From contig NZ_BAZS01000010.1 in the NCBI RefSeq assembly GCF_001310895.1, positions 1 through 64,000 of the forward strand: a DNA stretch of 64,000 nucleotides, in the 5' to 3' direction. The first letter of the stretch is position 1. Every line of letters begins with the position of its first letter. This DNA comes from Virgibacillus halodenitrificans JCM 12304 (GTDB taxonomy: Bacteria; Bacillota; Bacilli; Bacillales; Amphibacillaceae). The notes beneath the pieces were generated by a model that ran no database searches, was not told the DNA's origin, and worked only from the letters and a program-made list of their open reading frames with translations. Below are positions 7,979 to 18,625 of this stretch, piece by piece. The translations under genes and the position numbers were made by a program.

Positions 7979-8809
7979 ATGTCGGAGTTTTTAGCTGAGT
8001 TAGTTGGCACAATGATCCTGATTATCTTTGGGGCAGGTGTTGTTGGTGGAGTTGTACTTAAGAAGTCAAAAGCTGAGGGAGCTGATTGGGTTGTAGTTAC
8101 CATTGGTTGGGGACTTGCTGTAACAATGGGGGTATATGCTGTTGGTAGTTTTACAGGGGCACATATAAATCCTGCAGTAACACTCGGGTTCGCAGCTGTA
8201 GGTGAATTTCCATGGGCAAAGGTTCCCATGTATATAAGCGCACAATTAATTGGTGCAATTATTGGTGCAGGTATCGTTTTCTTAGCCTATTTGCCACATT
8301 GGAGTGCGACGAAAGACAAAGCAGCGAAACTTGGTGTGTTCGCCACTGACCCTGCAATACGAAGTCCGTTTTCCAACTTGGTCACAGAGATTATTGGAAC
8401 AGCCGTATTATTAATGGGGCTAATGTTTATTGGAGCAAACGATTTTACGGAAGGATTAAATCCGTTAATTGTAGGTTTATTAATTGTAGCCATAGGGATG
8501 TCATTAGGTGGTCCCACAGGTTACGCGATTAATCCAGCACGTGACCTTGGGCCAAGAATTGCCCATGCTATACTTCCGATACCTGGAAAAGGAGGGTCTG
8601 ACTGGAAATATGCCTGGATTCCTGTCGTAGGCCCCGTAATTGGAGGCATGTACGGTGCATTATTGTATCAGGCATTATTCCTGGGCAAGCTTTCCGTAAC
8701 TTTTTGGATTTCAAGTGCTGTAATTGCTGTTATATTGGTTGCTGCAACAAGAGCAGAGCTTATGAAAAATCACGCACCAAAAGAAATCAATGAAACAGTT
8801 AAAAATTAA
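7979..8809 (+). CDS. glpF: Glycerol uptake facilitator (aquaglyceroporin)
   Basis: A 276-residue MIP channel with both NPA signatures, GAHINPAVTLG and GYAINPARDLGPR, in the two halves of the protein. The Asp after the second NPAR is characteristic of glycerol rather than water channels. It admits glycerol by facilitated diffusion. ATG 7979 follows GAGGGG by eight bases; the frame extends upstream through the leader terminator, which cannot be coding. It is followed after 18 bases by glpK, so uptake and phosphorylation are coupled in one operon under cre and leader control. Confidence 0.95.
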   Translation: MSEFLAELVGTMILIIFGAGVVGGVVLKKSKAEGADWVVVTIGWGLAVTMGVYAVGSFTGAHINPAVTLGFAAVGEFPWAKVPMYISAQLIGAIIGAGIVFLAYLPHWSATKDKAAKLGVFATDPAIRSPFSNLVTEIIGTAVLLMGLMFIGANDFTEGLNPLIVGLLIVAIGMSLGGPTGYAINPARDLGPRIAHAILPIPGKGGSDWKYAWIPVVGPVIGGMYGALLYQALFLGKLSVTFWISSAVIAVILVAATRAELMKNHAPKEINETVKN

Positions 8810-10324
<1,515 letters not shown>

Positions 10325-10330
10325 GAAGCC

Positions 10331-10366
10331 AATAGAGATCAACTATCCATAGTTGGTCTCTATTTA
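10331..10366 (+). terminator. Terminator after glpK
   Basis: Inverted repeat AATAGAGATCAAC / GTTGGTCTCTATT with an eight-base loop, ending in a short T stretch, just after the glpK stop. The U tract is weak, so partial read-through into the dha genes is possible; I see no convincing promoter between this hairpin and dhaK. Confidence 0.6.
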
Positions 10367-10417
10367 GAATGAAACCCTGGAGAAAACGAATCATCTAAAA
10401 AGTGGGAGTGGATAGGG

Positions 10418-11410
10418 ATGAAGAAAATTATTAATGACCCGGAGCATGCTGTTCAAGACATGATTAAAGGTCTTGTTGCCGCTTATCCTCAGCAACTAAA
10501 GCAAATTAAGGGTACGAATGTAATTATTCGCAAAGAAGCGCCCGTAGCGAACAAGGTTGGCCTTGTTAGTGGTGGGGGAAGTGGCCACGAACCTGCTCAT
10601 GCTGGATATATCGGTAACGGAATGTTAGATGCCGCTGTAGTCGGTGAAGTATTTACCTCCCCAACACCGGACCAAGTGTTAGAAGCAATAAAAGCTGTTG
10701 ATAGCGGTGCTGGCGTACTTTTAATTATTAAAAATTATACAGGGGATGTCATGAATTTTGAAATGGCTGCTGAAATGGCGGAAGCGGAAGGTATCCAAGT
10801 GGACAAAGTTATTGTTAATGATGATGTCGCTGTAGAAAATAGCACAGCAACTACCGGCCGTCGTGGAATTGCGGGTACCGTTCTTGTACACAAAATTGCT
10901 GGGGCAATGGCAGAACAAGGGGCTTCCTTGAAGGAAGTAAAGGATATTGCAGAGAAAGTAATCGCTGGTGTAAGGTCCATGGGAGTAGCAACAGCTGCAT
11001 GCACCGTACCTGCAGCTGGAAAACAAAGCTTCGAATTGGCAGAGGATGAAATGGAGATAGGTATTGGAATTCACGGAGAACCAGGGATTGAACGTAAAAA
11101 ATTAACTTCTGCTGCTGAAATTGCGCAAGAATTAACAGATAAAGTATTAGCAGATCTCGACTTTAAAGACAGTGAAGTTGCTGTAATGATAAATGGATTA
11201 GGCTCCACACCGGAAATGGAGCTTTATATTGTAAATCAGACAGTACAAGAAATTTTGGCAGAGCATGAAATAAAGGTATCACACACATTTGTAGGTGAGT
11301 ATATGACAGCATTAGAGATGGCAGGCTGTTCAGTGACATTATTAAAAGTAGATAAGGAGCTAAAAGCATTGCTTGATGCGCATTCAACAGCACTCGCATT
11401 TAAAATGTAG
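10418..11410 (+). CDS. dhaK: Dihydroxyacetone kinase, substrate-binding subunit
   Basis: A 330-residue DhaK. The conserved GGGSGHEPAHAGYIG segment is near residue 50, and the histidine that binds dihydroxyacetone covalently lies in IGIGIHGEPG around residue 215-220. With DhaL and DhaM it phosphorylates dihydroxyacetone using phosphoenolpyruvate through the PTS. It starts at ATG 10418 and is followed directly by dhaL and dhaM. It lies just behind glpFK, which suggests joint use of glycerol and its oxidised form, although no glycerol dehydrogenase is in the window. Confidence 0.95.
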   Translation: MKKIINDPEHAVQDMIKGLVAAYPQQLKQIKGTNVIIRKEAPVANKVGLVSGGGSGHEPAHAGYIGNGMLDAAVVGEVFTSPTPDQVLEAIKAVDSGAGVLLIIKNYTGDVMNFEMAAEMAEAEGIQVDKVIVNDDVAVENSTATTGRRGIAGTVLVHKIAGAMAEQGASLKEVKDIAEKVIAGVRSMGVATAACTVPAAGKQSFELAEDEMEIGIGIHGEPGIERKKLTSAAEIAQELTDKVLADLDFKDSEVAVMINGLGSTPEMELYIVNQTVQEILAEHEIKVSHTFVGEYMTALEMAGCSVTLLKVDKELKALLDAHSTALAFKM

Positions 11411-11432
11411 CAAAAGAAGGAGAGAGGCAGGC

Positions 11433-12053
11433 ATGGATCATTTGCAGGTAAATCATGTATATCAATGGATGAAAATTACCAATGACAAAATCCAAAAAAA
11501 TAAAGAAGTTCTAACCTCATTGGATCAGGCAATTGGAGATGGTGATCATGGAATTAACATGGCACGAGGATTTCAGGAGGTTATGAATAAATTAGATGCA
11601 GAGAATTATGAGCATGTGGCAGATATGCTGAAAGATATTGCTATGACGCTCATGTCCAAAGTAGGTGGGGCTGCCGGGCCGTTATATGGGACGGCATTTC
11701 TGAAAATGTCTACGCGTCTTAAAGAACAGGATGCTACGTATAAAAATTTTTCTCAAGCTATAACAGAAGCAGTAAATGGTGTGAAACAACGCGGGAAAGC
11801 AGAAATTGGTGAAAAAACGATGGTGGATGTTTGGGCCGCAGTTGCAGACCAAATGTCCAAGGAGAGCCACTTCTCTGCTGAGCTTATCGTAAATACTGCG
11901 AAGGAAGCAATGGAAAGTACGAAAGAAATGATGGCAACGAAAGGCCGTGCTGCATATCTGAAGGAGAGATCTGTCGGACATATGGATCCAGGCTCTGTTT
12001 CTTCCTTCTATTTATTTGAAGCATTGGCAGAAGTAATCGCTGAGGAAGGGTGA
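11433..12053 (+). CDS. dhaL: Dihydroxyacetone kinase, ADP-binding subunit
   Basis: A 206-residue DhaL with the magnesium/ADP-binding motif LDQAIGDGDHGINMARGF near residue 35 and GGAAGPLYGTAF near 85. In PTS-dependent systems ADP stays bound as a cofactor that is phosphorylated by DhaM and passes the phosphate to dihydroxyacetone on DhaK. AGAAGGAGAGAGG precedes ATG 11433; an earlier in-frame start overlaps the end of dhaK and lacks a site. GDGDH and SVGHMDPGSVS are conserved family segments. Confidence 0.95.
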   Translation: MDHLQVNHVYQWMKITNDKIQKNKEVLTSLDQAIGDGDHGINMARGFQEVMNKLDAENYEHVADMLKDIAMTLMSKVGGAAGPLYGTAFLKMSTRLKEQDATYKNFSQAITEAVNGVKQRGKAEIGEKTMVDVWAAVADQMSKESHFSAELIVNTAKEAMESTKEMMATKGRAAYLKERSVGHMDPGSVSSFYLFEALAEVIAEEG

Positions 12054-12059
12054 TAGGAC

Positions 12060-12431
12060 ATGGCATATGTAGGAATTGTACTTATTTCTCACAGTCCAAA
12101 AGTGGTGGAAGGCACAAAAGAGATCATTAGACAGGTCAATCAGGATGTTGCAATTGAGCTTGCTGGTGGCACAGATGATAATGAAATTGGTACAAGTATT
12201 GATAAAATTCTTGAAGCAATTAATCATGCGGACAAGGGCAGTGGCGTCCTATTACTATACGACATTGGCAGCGCAAAAATGAATGCAGAAATAGCAATAG
12301 AAATGGCAGAGGGAAATAATATAAAAATGGTTGAAGCTCCGATAGTTGAGGGTGCGTATGTTGCGTCTGTAGAAGCTGGCATGGGTAAATCAGTAGAAGA
12401 AATAATAACCACTCTTGAGAAAAACTTTTAA
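12060..12431 (+). CDS. dhaM: PTS-dependent dihydroxyacetone kinase phosphotransferase subunit
   Basis: A 123-residue DhaM of the short, EIIA-domain-only type found in Firmicutes (no fused HPr or EI domains). The phosphorylatable histidine is His11 in LISHSPKVVEG, and GTDDNEIGTSIDKI plus GVLLLYDIGSAKMN match the mannose-type EIIA fold. It relays phosphate from HPr to the ADP on DhaL. It begins six bases after dhaL ends and closes the operon, which is followed by a strong terminator. Confidence 0.93.
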   Translation: MAYVGIVLISHSPKVVEGTKEIIRQVNQDVAIELAGGTDDNEIGTSIDKILEAINHADKGSGVLLLYDIGSAKMNAEIAIEMAEGNNIKMVEAPIVEGAYVASVEAGMGKSVEEIITTLEKNF

Positions 12432-12459
12432 GCAAGAGAGAGTATCTTTTAGTCGAGAG

Positions 12460-12494
12460 ATAGTGTGAGTTGCTTGTGGCTCACACTATTTTTA
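12460..12494 (+). terminator. Terminator of the dha operon
   Basis: Ten-base perfect stem (ATAGTGTGAG / CTCACACTAT) with a ten-base loop followed by a T run, 28 bases after the dhaM stop. A textbook intrinsic terminator. Confidence 0.85.
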
Positions 12495-12644
12495 GTATTT
12501 GAGCTACTATTTTGATGTTGATAAACGTATAGAGCTGGATGAGGAAAACTGTTGTGACAGATAAGAATTCTATAAAATGTGGTACACTAATTTTAAAAAG
12601 AAAGTTTAGCAATACTTCTACTTCATCTAAAAGGAGGAAAAGTA

Positions 12645-13211
12645 ATGACAAGCACCAAAAAAGAATTATCAGTTGAGCAAAAGAATGAACTTTTAGAAAC
12701 GTTACAAGCCCGCTTCGAAAAGCATATGGATCGCCACCCAAATCTTCAATGGGGGGATATTCAATCAAAATTAGAAACTAGTCCTGGTAAATTATGGTCT
12801 CTATATGAAATGGAACAGACTGGTGGAGAGCCGGATGTCATTGGAAAAGATACGAACACGGGTGAGTATCTATTCTTTGATTGTTCACCTGAAAGTCCTA
12901 AAGGGCGCAGAAGCATTTGTTATGACCGGGCAGCACTGGAAGCAAGGAAAAAACATAAGCCGGATAATAGTGCAATCGATATGGCAACCGAGATAGGAAT
13001 CGAAATGTTAACAGAAGAAGACTATCGAAAGTTGCAGACATTGGGCGAATTTGATAAGAAGACCTCCAGTTGGGTCCAAACACCTGCTGCAATTAGAGAT
13101 AAAGGTGGCGCGATTTTCTGCGACTATCGCTACGGACATGTTTTCGTCTACCACAACGGCGCAGATTCCTATTATGCTGCCAGAGGTTTCCGCGGCTCAT
13201 TGAAAGTTTAA
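12645..13211 (+). CDS. DUF4256 family protein
   Basis: A 188-residue soluble protein matching the DUF4256 pattern: RFEKHMDRHPNLQW near the start, LWSLYEMEQTGGEPDVIG, YLFFDCSPESPKGRRSICYDR and a C-terminal GHVFVYHNGADSYYAARGFRG segment. The family is widespread in bacteria but has no established function. AAAGGAGG lies before ATG 12645. It appears to be a single-gene unit between the dha terminator and the 20-bp repeat array. Confidence 0.85.
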   Translation: MTSTKKELSVEQKNELLETLQARFEKHMDRHPNLQWGDIQSKLETSPGKLWSLYEMEQTGGEPDVIGKDTNTGEYLFFDCSPESPKGRRSICYDRAALEARKKHKPDNSAIDMATEIGIEMLTEEDYRKLQTLGEFDKKTSSWVQTPAAIRDKGGAIFCDYRYGHVFVYHNGADSYYAARGFRGSLKV

Positions 13212-13321
13212 AGACAGAATGGGAAACTTTTTTCTAATCGCAAACTAGCTATATTTTGTGCACTATGCGTTATTTTCAGAAACGGGAGTTTGCAGTCCTG
13301 CCAAGTTACTTGGAAGTTTAT

Positions 13322-13521
13322 TGCTGATTAATTTATTCTCCAGCGGATAATCAAGCTCTGCAGCTGATTAATTCGCTCACCGGTGGATTATTTCGCTCTG
13401 CAGCCGATTAATTAGTTCACCGGCGGATAATCAAGCTCTACAGCGGATTAATCTGCTCACCGGCGGATTACCTCGTTCTGCAGCGGATTAATTCGTTCTC
13501 TGGCGGATTATCTCCGCCTGC
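13322..13521. repeat. 20-bp tandem repeat array, ten units
   Basis: Ten imperfect units of exactly 20 bp, of the form GCGGATTAAT..GCTC..CG. They alternate between units ending in CTGCA and units ending in CACCG, so a 40-bp higher-order period is visible. The unit is the reverse complement of the one at the window start. The array fills most of the 13212-13678 intergenic stretch between DUF4256 and a lipoprotein gene. Confidence 0.9.
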
Positions 13522-13678
13522 TATTAATTGTTCTCATTCTACTTCGCATTTTCCTCCAACTATGAAATACCTGAATACGTCCAATATTAATAGTAAAACC
13601 ATAATAAAAAGTAAATTTATAGAAAATTTGGAACCAAATGCTTCTTTGCTTCGTATTAGAAACAAGGGAGCTGATAGC

Positions 13679-14188
13679 ATGAAGGTTGGAAAACTTGTTT
13701 TATCCGTACTGATGCTTGGATTTCTTGTTTTAGCAACAGGCTGTTCAGATGAAACTAAGACAGATGAAAATGTGAAAACAATACAAGCAGTGATAGAAAA
13801 TGCGCTGAATGGACCAAATGAAGATTTACAAAAATTATTTAATGAAGGCACTGCAGAAGATACCATTCAATACGATAAAGACCATTTTGTCAGTTACTTT
13901 GCAAATGAAACAGCCTACATGGATTTCGTTAATAGCTATGGTGCGGTTTTGATGACTACACCGATGCGGGAAGGATACACATTTAAAGTAGAGAATATAA
14001 AGTTTGAAAAGACAGATTCCAATGAACTAATTTATGATTTTACGGTTGAGCTATCGTATCAAAAAGAAGGAAATGATGATTGGGAAACGGAGACAGTGAC
14101 AGGGCAAGCCAACGTAAATGAAAACCATAAAATTGAAGATATGTTAATTCGTATTGATGATTTCTTAGGAGAGTTAGGTAATAAGTAA
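13679..14188 (+). CDS. Hypothetical lipoprotein
   Basis: A 169-residue predicted lipoprotein: signal peptide MKVGKLVLSVLMLGFLVLATGC with the lipobox LATGC, then an acidic linker and a compact domain (Y..DHFVSYFANETAYMDFVNSYG, YDFTVELSYQKEG). The domain looks like an NTF2-like or similar small fold, but this is not certain. AAGGGAG precedes ATG 13679; the frame is open upstream into the repeat array without a start signal. Likely anchored on the outer face of the membrane. Confidence 0.75.
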   Translation: MKVGKLVLSVLMLGFLVLATGCSDETKTDENVKTIQAVIENALNGPNEDLQKLFNEGTAEDTIQYDKDHFVSYFANETAYMDFVNSYGAVLMTTPMREGYTFKVENIKFEKTDSNELIYDFTVELSYQKEGNDDWETETVTGQANVNENHKIEDMLIRIDDFLGELGNK

Positions 14189-14248
14189 TTTTTAGCTTCA
14201 GGACGAAATCGCTTGTATATACGATGAAGGGGAGGGAGGAAGCTGCTT

Positions 14249-14476
14249 ATGTTTAAAACAGTGCTCGTTGGATTAATATCATTTTTTCTCATAAGTGGTT
14301 TGTTGATCGGGATTGGTCATCTGTTTCATATTGATATGCTTACATTTACATTTTATGAGAGTTCCTCTACTGGTTTTTGGGCAGAGGGCTCTGTTATCCC
14401 ATTTATAATCGGCTTAATATCATGTTATTTTATCGGCAATTATTATGAAAAAAGAAAACAAGGTAGTACGAAATAA
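14249..14476 (+). CDS. Small membrane protein, hypothetical
   Basis: A 75-residue protein with two hydrophobic segments: an N-terminal LVGLISFFLISGLLIGIGHLF and a C-terminal VIPFIIGLISCYFIGNYY, followed by a basic tail (EKRKQGSTK). A GGGGAGGGAGGA site lies before ATG 14249. It starts a run of three small membrane genes. No family recognised. Confidence 0.6.
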   Translation: MFKTVLVGLISFFLISGLLIGIGHLFHIDMLTFTFYESSSTGFWAEGSVIPFIIGLISCYFIGNYYEKRKQGSTK

Positions 14477-14498
14477 GGACGGTTTGGAGGTTTATAAT

Positions 14499-14690
14499 AT
14501 GAACTGGCCAGTATTAAAAGATAAAAAGTGGTGGATATCTTTCTTACTCACTTTGCTGTTATCCATAACGGCAATTCTATTAGCTGTTTTTGAAAATGAA
14601 TTCTGGGTTTTGGCACTTATTCTTTCTTTAAGTGTATCCGCTGTAGGAGTAAAAAGAGCCACAACCTTAACATATAAAACGAGGGAGTAA
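14499..14690 (+). CDS. Small membrane protein, hypothetical
   Basis: A 63-residue protein with two membrane segments (WWISFLLTLLLSITAILLAVF and FWVLALILSLSVSAVGV) separated by a short acidic loop, and a basic C terminus. TTTGGAGG sits nine bases before ATG 14499, which is why I start here rather than in the overlap with the preceding gene. No family recognised; probably cotranscribed with its neighbours. Confidence 0.55.
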   Translation: MNWPVLKDKKWWISFLLTLLLSITAILLAVFENEFWVLALILSLSVSAVGVKRATTLTYKTRE

Positions 14691-14719
14691 GCATTTCAGA
14701 TCAGTAGAGTTATAAAGAG

Positions 14720-15004
14720 GTGATAGGAATAGGCATATTTTTTCAACAACAAGACCTAAAAAGCTCAAAACCAGTGATAATTCTTCAACTAATTATTGCA
14801 ATAGTAACAGCCGTCCTAATGGTTATATGTATTATCAATGATTTTGCATTCATTTATATGAAGTGGATTTTTCTGTTGTTAGGAATTAGCTCTGCTATTG
14901 AAGGGGTAGAAAAATATAAAATGAAAATGCCGAAAAAGACGTTTCTGACAGACCTTGGCATAGCATGTGTTTGGTTTGTTTTAGCTTATAGTTTCATGGA
15001 TTAG
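14720..15004 (+). CDS. Small membrane protein, possibly DUF3953-like
   Basis: About 94 residues with three hydrophobic segments (VIILQLIIAIVTAVLMVICII, FIYMKWIFLLLGISSAIEG, LGIACVWFVLAYSFM). The arrangement recalls YczI/DUF3953 proteins, but the match is loose. The start is uncertain: GTG 14720 overlaps its own AGAGGTGAT signal, and no better in-frame start follows until 14820. Confidence 0.45.
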   Translation: MIGIGIFFQQQDLKSSKPVIILQLIIAIVTAVLMVICIINDFAFIYMKWIFLLLGISSAIEGVEKYKMKMPKKTFLTDLGIACVWFVLAYSFMD

Positions 15005-15018
15005 GTCAAAGATGAAAA

Positions 15019-15057
15019 CGAGCAGCTGTCTCCTCTCTGGAAGGCAGCTGCTTATTT
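15019..15057. terminator. Hairpin between convergent genes
   Basis: AGCAGCTG / CAGCTGCT stem around a 16-base loop, located between a plus-strand small gene and the minus-strand ABC operon that converge here. It probably serves as a bidirectional terminator, although the T tracts are poor. Confidence 0.45.
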
Positions 15058-15062
15058 AAAAG

Positions 15063-15758
15063 TTAATCATCTGTAGTTGTCTTTTTGAAGCAAATGTATG
15101 CAAATACTGCTGCACCAATACTCCAAAGGGCTATGATGCCAAGAGATACCCACGAATTATTCTCATGTACGTGAATGGCCTGCATTAATGGAAACACATT
15201 TGCCACTTGTGAGACAGCACTCTCTTTCCCAATACCTAGAGCCTCAATCATTGGAGTGAACCCGAATAAAAACATGACAGGCATAATATAAGCTGAAGTT
15301 GAGGCAACGGATTTGGAAAATAAGCCTATTCCTATGCCAAGCAATAAAAAGAAGATGAATAATAACAACAATGCGATCACGTCCTTAAGATTCAGGAAGG
15401 GATCTATTCCGACTATTAAAAGAGATATAAGTAATGAGGTGAAGCTAACTAACGCCACAACAAGACTTTTGCCCACAAGAATATCGACATACGATGCTGG
15501 TGACTGAACCAGTCCACGTAATGTCTTTTTTTCATTCTCCTCAGCCATCATCGTCATCATAATACTGGAAGTAACAGCTGAATACGTTGCTCCAACAATG
15601 ATATATAACATGGAAATAGGCAATACTCCTCCATCGCTAAATCGTGTATACATCAAAGATAATACGATAGGGATGAATGGCATGGTGATTAACATCATAT
15701 TTTTCATGAAATCTTTTATATCTTTTTCAAAAATCGCATGAATCCGCTGAACATTCAT
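15063..15758 (-). CDS. ABC-2 type transporter permease
   Basis: A 231-residue membrane protein with six predicted helices typical of ABC-2 exporters. Its cytoplasmic loop contains MAEENEKKTLRGLVQSPAS, the conserved ExxxGT-like amphipathic region before helix 3. Substrate unknown (small peptide, antibiotic or lipid are typical). Its ATG overlaps the TGA of the ATPase gene in an ATGA arrangement, so the two are translationally coupled. Confidence 0.88.
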   Translation of the reverse strand: MNVQRIHAIFEKDIKDFMKNMMLITMPFIPIVLSLMYTRFSDGGVLPISMLYIIVGATYSAVTSSIMMTMMAEENEKKTLRGLVQSPASYVDILVGKSLVVALVSFTSLLISLLIVGIDPFLNLKDVIALLLLFIFFLLLGIGIGLFSKSVASTSAYIMPVMFLFGFTPMIEALGIGKESAVSQVANVFPLMQAIHVHENNSWVSLGIIALWSIGAAVFAYICFKKTTTDD

Positions 15759-16606
15759 GAAACGAGCTCCTCTCCGGTTACTTTTAGAAAAACTTGCCCT
15801 AGTGTCGGGTGGTCTGTATGAATAGACTTTACATGACCGTTTCCAATTAACTCTTTCATTCGGTTGGCATTTTCAGGCACATTTTCAATGACCAGCCGAT
15901 CGCCTTGTACTGTTTCCACATGAAAAGCGTGGGTAGAGTACTTATATCGAAGCGCGGACGGACAATCTAGTTCCTGAAGCTCTCCTTTATGCAAAAATGC
16001 AACACGATCACATAATGCAGTAGCTTCCTCCATATTGTGCGTCGTCAGAAAAATGGTTGTTCCTGCCTCGTTCAGCTTCTGCAAGCTACGATGAATATGT
16101 GCCATGTTCCCAGGGTCTAACGCAGATGTTGGTTCATCCAAGAATACCAGTTCAGGCTTATGAATGAGAGCCTTCGCAAGCATAACACGCTGCTTCATCC
16201 CCTTCGATAACTTTGAGACGGTTGTTTGCCGTTCTTCATGTAAATTAACCTCTTGCAGCATGACATCAATTTGCTTAAGCGGAACGTTATAAAGTTTACA
16301 AAATAATTTCAAATTATCATAGATAGATAGTCGCTCATATAAGGAACTATTGTCTGATAAAATGCCGATCTTGGATTTATAATCAGCAGTCGAAAAACGG
16401 CTCGCATCCGTCCCGAGCGCTGTTACTTTTCCATGCGTTTGCGTTAATTCTCCTGTTAGAATTTTAATTGTTGTTGTTTTACCTGAACCACTTGGACCGA
16501 GTAAACCAAAAATTTCTCCTTTTTCCACATGAAAACTAACATCCTTAATCGCTGTTTTCTTACCAAAACTTTTATGCAAATCACTTACTTCTATACTATT
16601 TTCCAA
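15755..16606 (-). CDS. ABC transporter ATP-binding protein
   Basis: A 283-residue exporter ATPase. Walker A GPSGSGKTT, signature LSKGMKQR, Walker B LVFLDEPTSALDP and the switch histidine in TTHNMEEA are all present. About 80 residues follow the core, including VIENVPEN, as in DrrA/CcmA-like subunits. The start is TTG 16606 with GGGAGGG seven bases before it. It forms an operon with the permease. The intergenic stretch upstream carries phased repeats that may bind the adjacent LytTR regulator. Confidence 0.9.
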   Translation of the reverse strand: MENSIEVSDLHKSFGKKTAIKDVSFHVEKGEIFGLLGPSGSGKTTTIKILTGELTQTHGKVTALGTDASRFSTADYKSKIGILSDNSSLYERLSIYDNLKLFCKLYNVPLKQIDVMLQEVNLHEERQTTVSKLSKGMKQRVMLAKALIHKPELVFLDEPTSALDPGNMAHIHRSLQKLNEAGTTIFLTTHNMEEATALCDRVAFLHKGELQELDCPSALRYKYSTHAFHVETVQGDRLVIENVPENANRMKELIGNGHVKSIHTDHPTLGQVFLKVTGEELVS

Positions 16607-16677
16607 ATGAAACCCTCCCTTACGTAACTATCCTCATCGTAAAGGAGGGGCCTGCAATAATCAGCAAAAATAAGGCG

Positions 16678-16771
16678 GAATGTACTGTCAGCAGGGTGAA
16701 ATGTACCGGTATTTCATTGAAAAAATAAGTAGAATCAATGAAATGTACCGTGTGAAGGAGTGAATGGTACC
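16678..16771. promoter_or_regulatory. Phased direct repeats, candidate LytTR binding sites
   Basis: Four copies of a GAA(A)TGTACC-like sequence begin with their T at 16681, 16702, 16744 and 16765 (the last reads TGGTACC). The spacings are 21, 42 and 21 bases, whole multiples of two helical turns. LytTR-domain regulators bind pairs of roughly nine-base repeats at about 21-bp periodicity. The block lies between a LytTR gene and the ABC operon it probably controls. Confidence 0.6.
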
Positions 16772-17717
16772 TATCTCAGACTGAATTTTTCCTGAATATC
16801 CTGTATTTTCGTTCTTGATAAAGGGATCGTTGATTGCGATTTATTATCCATCCGAAGGGAATACGTATTTTTGGACCATGTAATAATTTCACGTACTTTT
16901 TGTAAGTTAACGATATAGGACCGGTGGCAGCGATAAAATCCATAAACCTCTAATTTCTTTTCGATTTCCGAAAGTGTACTTTCCATTGGATAAGATGCAT
17001 CGTTAATGACCATCATTGCTTTTCCATCCTGACTTTCAATGTAGTCAATTTCCAACGGATCAAACAAAATCACCTTATCATCCACCTTTGCCGGGACCTT
17101 AAACAAATTGGCACTCGCCGGTGCTTGGAAGGATGTCTCATCTGGTTGAACTTCATCCTCCTCAAGCTCAATTGGATGTATCCCACTTTGCTGTAGCTTA
17201 TAGCAACATCGCCAAGCAGAAGAGCATGCTCCATATTTGCAACAAGGATAAGGACAGGGATGTGACGTTCCTTGAACTTTTCCAGCAAAGTGATAAAGGT
17301 TTGGATTGTTTTAATGTCCACCCCATGTAATGGTTCACGAAAAACAGTTGGTGTTATCCCACTCATTAAATATTTAGCAAAATAAACTCTCCGGATTTCG
17401 GAATCCGTGCATCTATGTAGGGGTTTTTTTAGACAGTTTTGTAACCCAAATAGTACAAAGACCTCTGGTAATGGTACTTTGCAGTTAAACCATTTATGAA
17501 AAAAACCAACATTGTCTCCAACAGTTAGTCGATGGTACAAGCCTTCCTGTTGATCAAAAACAGGAATCTTGCTCTTCGTCCGTAAAGCATCTACCAGCGC
17601 AGTCTGCATGTCATTGTCGCCATAAATGGTGGTAACCGATTCCCCATCTAGCGTGAGGTTGAAGGAGGGAAGGGAATCACTGTCTGTCATTTTTTGATTA
17701 ATTGTAAAATGTGCCAT
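16771..17717 (-). pseudogene. LytTR transcriptional regulator with ABC-ATPase-like N-terminal domain, frameshifted
   Basis: The first part (MAHFTINQ... to about residue 180) is a degenerate ABC-ATPase-like domain lacking a Walker A motif. It has LHRLTVGDNVGFFHKWF-like and SGITPTVFREPLHGVD segments. The second part, in another frame, is a complete LytTR DNA-binding domain (DYIESQDGKAMMVI, FYRCHRSYIVNLQKV). Restoring one A in the AAA at 17187-17189 reads SKSGIHPIELEEDE and joins the two smoothly. Regulators of this two-domain design sit beside ABC-2 exporters in Bacillaceae. Whether the lesion is real or a homopolymer miscall is not known. Confidence 0.75.
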
Positions 17718-17876
17718 GATAATCTCCTATTCAAAAATAGTTATCTATTAAACTTAATTTAGCATACCGTTACCTACTTTAAAAGAAGATGAAGAGAATG
17801 TTGGTGGTATGCAAGTGCTCATTCACGTACAATAAGTATAAAATTAATCATTTTGATAAAAAGAGAGGGTTTCGGC

Positions 17877-18443
17877 ATGAATAAAGAATTCGATAGAATG
17901 GTGGCCGGTAAGATGTACAATCCTGCCGATCCATTATTAACAAAAAAGCGAGAGAATGCTAGAAGATTGGTCCGATTATATAATCAAACGATGGAAACAG
18001 AAATGGAGAAACGTACCGGAATTTTAAAGGAACTGCTCGGCTCTGTAGGGGGAAATATCTATATGGAACCTACGATACGCATCGATTATGGCTGTAATAC
18101 CTATGTAGGAAAAAACTTTTACGCTAATTTTGATTGCGTCATATTAGATTCCTGTGAAGTTCGCATAGGTGATAATTGTATGCTTGCTCCCGGGGTGCAC
18201 ATTTACACGGCCACACACCCAATACGTGCAAACAAACGCAACTCTGGCAAAGAATATGCAAAGCCAGTAACCATTGGAAATAATGTTTGGATTGGCGGAA
18301 GAGCGATCATCAATCCAGGTGTAACGATATGCGATAATGCCGTCATCGCTTCAGGCGCAGTAGTCACTAAAGATGTACCAGCTAATGTTGTAGTTGGTGG
18401 AAACCCAGCTAAAGTGATCAAGCAGATAGAACAAAACGACTGA
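17877..18443 (+). CDS. Maltose/galactoside O-acetyltransferase family (hexapeptide repeat)
   Basis: A 188-residue LacA/Maa-type acetyltransferase. The N-terminal mac domain ([17 protein letters not shown]) precedes a left-handed beta-helix of hexapeptide repeats ([49 protein letters not shown]). The catalytic histidine is in TATHP. It acetylates the 6-hydroxyl of glucose, maltose or galactosides using acetyl-CoA, probably for detoxification of surplus sugars. ATG 17877 follows AGAGAGG by about eight bases. Confidence 0.88.
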   Translation: MNKEFDRMVAGKMYNPADPLLTKKRENARRLVRLYNQTMETEMEKRTGILKELLGSVGGNIYMEPTIRIDYGCNTYVGKNFYANFDCVILDSCEVRIGDNCMLAPGVHIYTATHPIRANKRNSGKEYAKPVTIGNNVWIGGRAIINPGVTICDNAVIASGAVVTKDVPANVVVGGNPAKVIKQIEQND

Positions 18444-18492
18444 ACAGTAATGTGGACGGTTCCCATCCAAAAAAACTTCCTAGCTCACTCAA

Positions 18493-18525
18493 ACAGCTGC
18501 AAGCATGGACTTGCAGCTGTTTTCT
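18493..18525 (+). terminator. Terminator after the sugar acetyltransferase
   Basis: Perfect 11-bp stem ACAGCTGCAAG / CTTGCAGCTGT with a six-base loop, followed by TTTTCT. Confidence 0.85.
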
Positions 18526-18625
18526 CGCTGTTGATTAGTTTCCTCTACGGCTAATTCTTCTTCTATACGGCGGAAACCCCATCTACATGCAAATGTTAAA
18601 AGAACGTAAAGTTTTTCTATAGAGG

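Noticed and set aside
11163-11399. Minus-strand frames opposite the glp and dha genes
   Set aside because: All are shadows of well-supported plus-strand enzymes.
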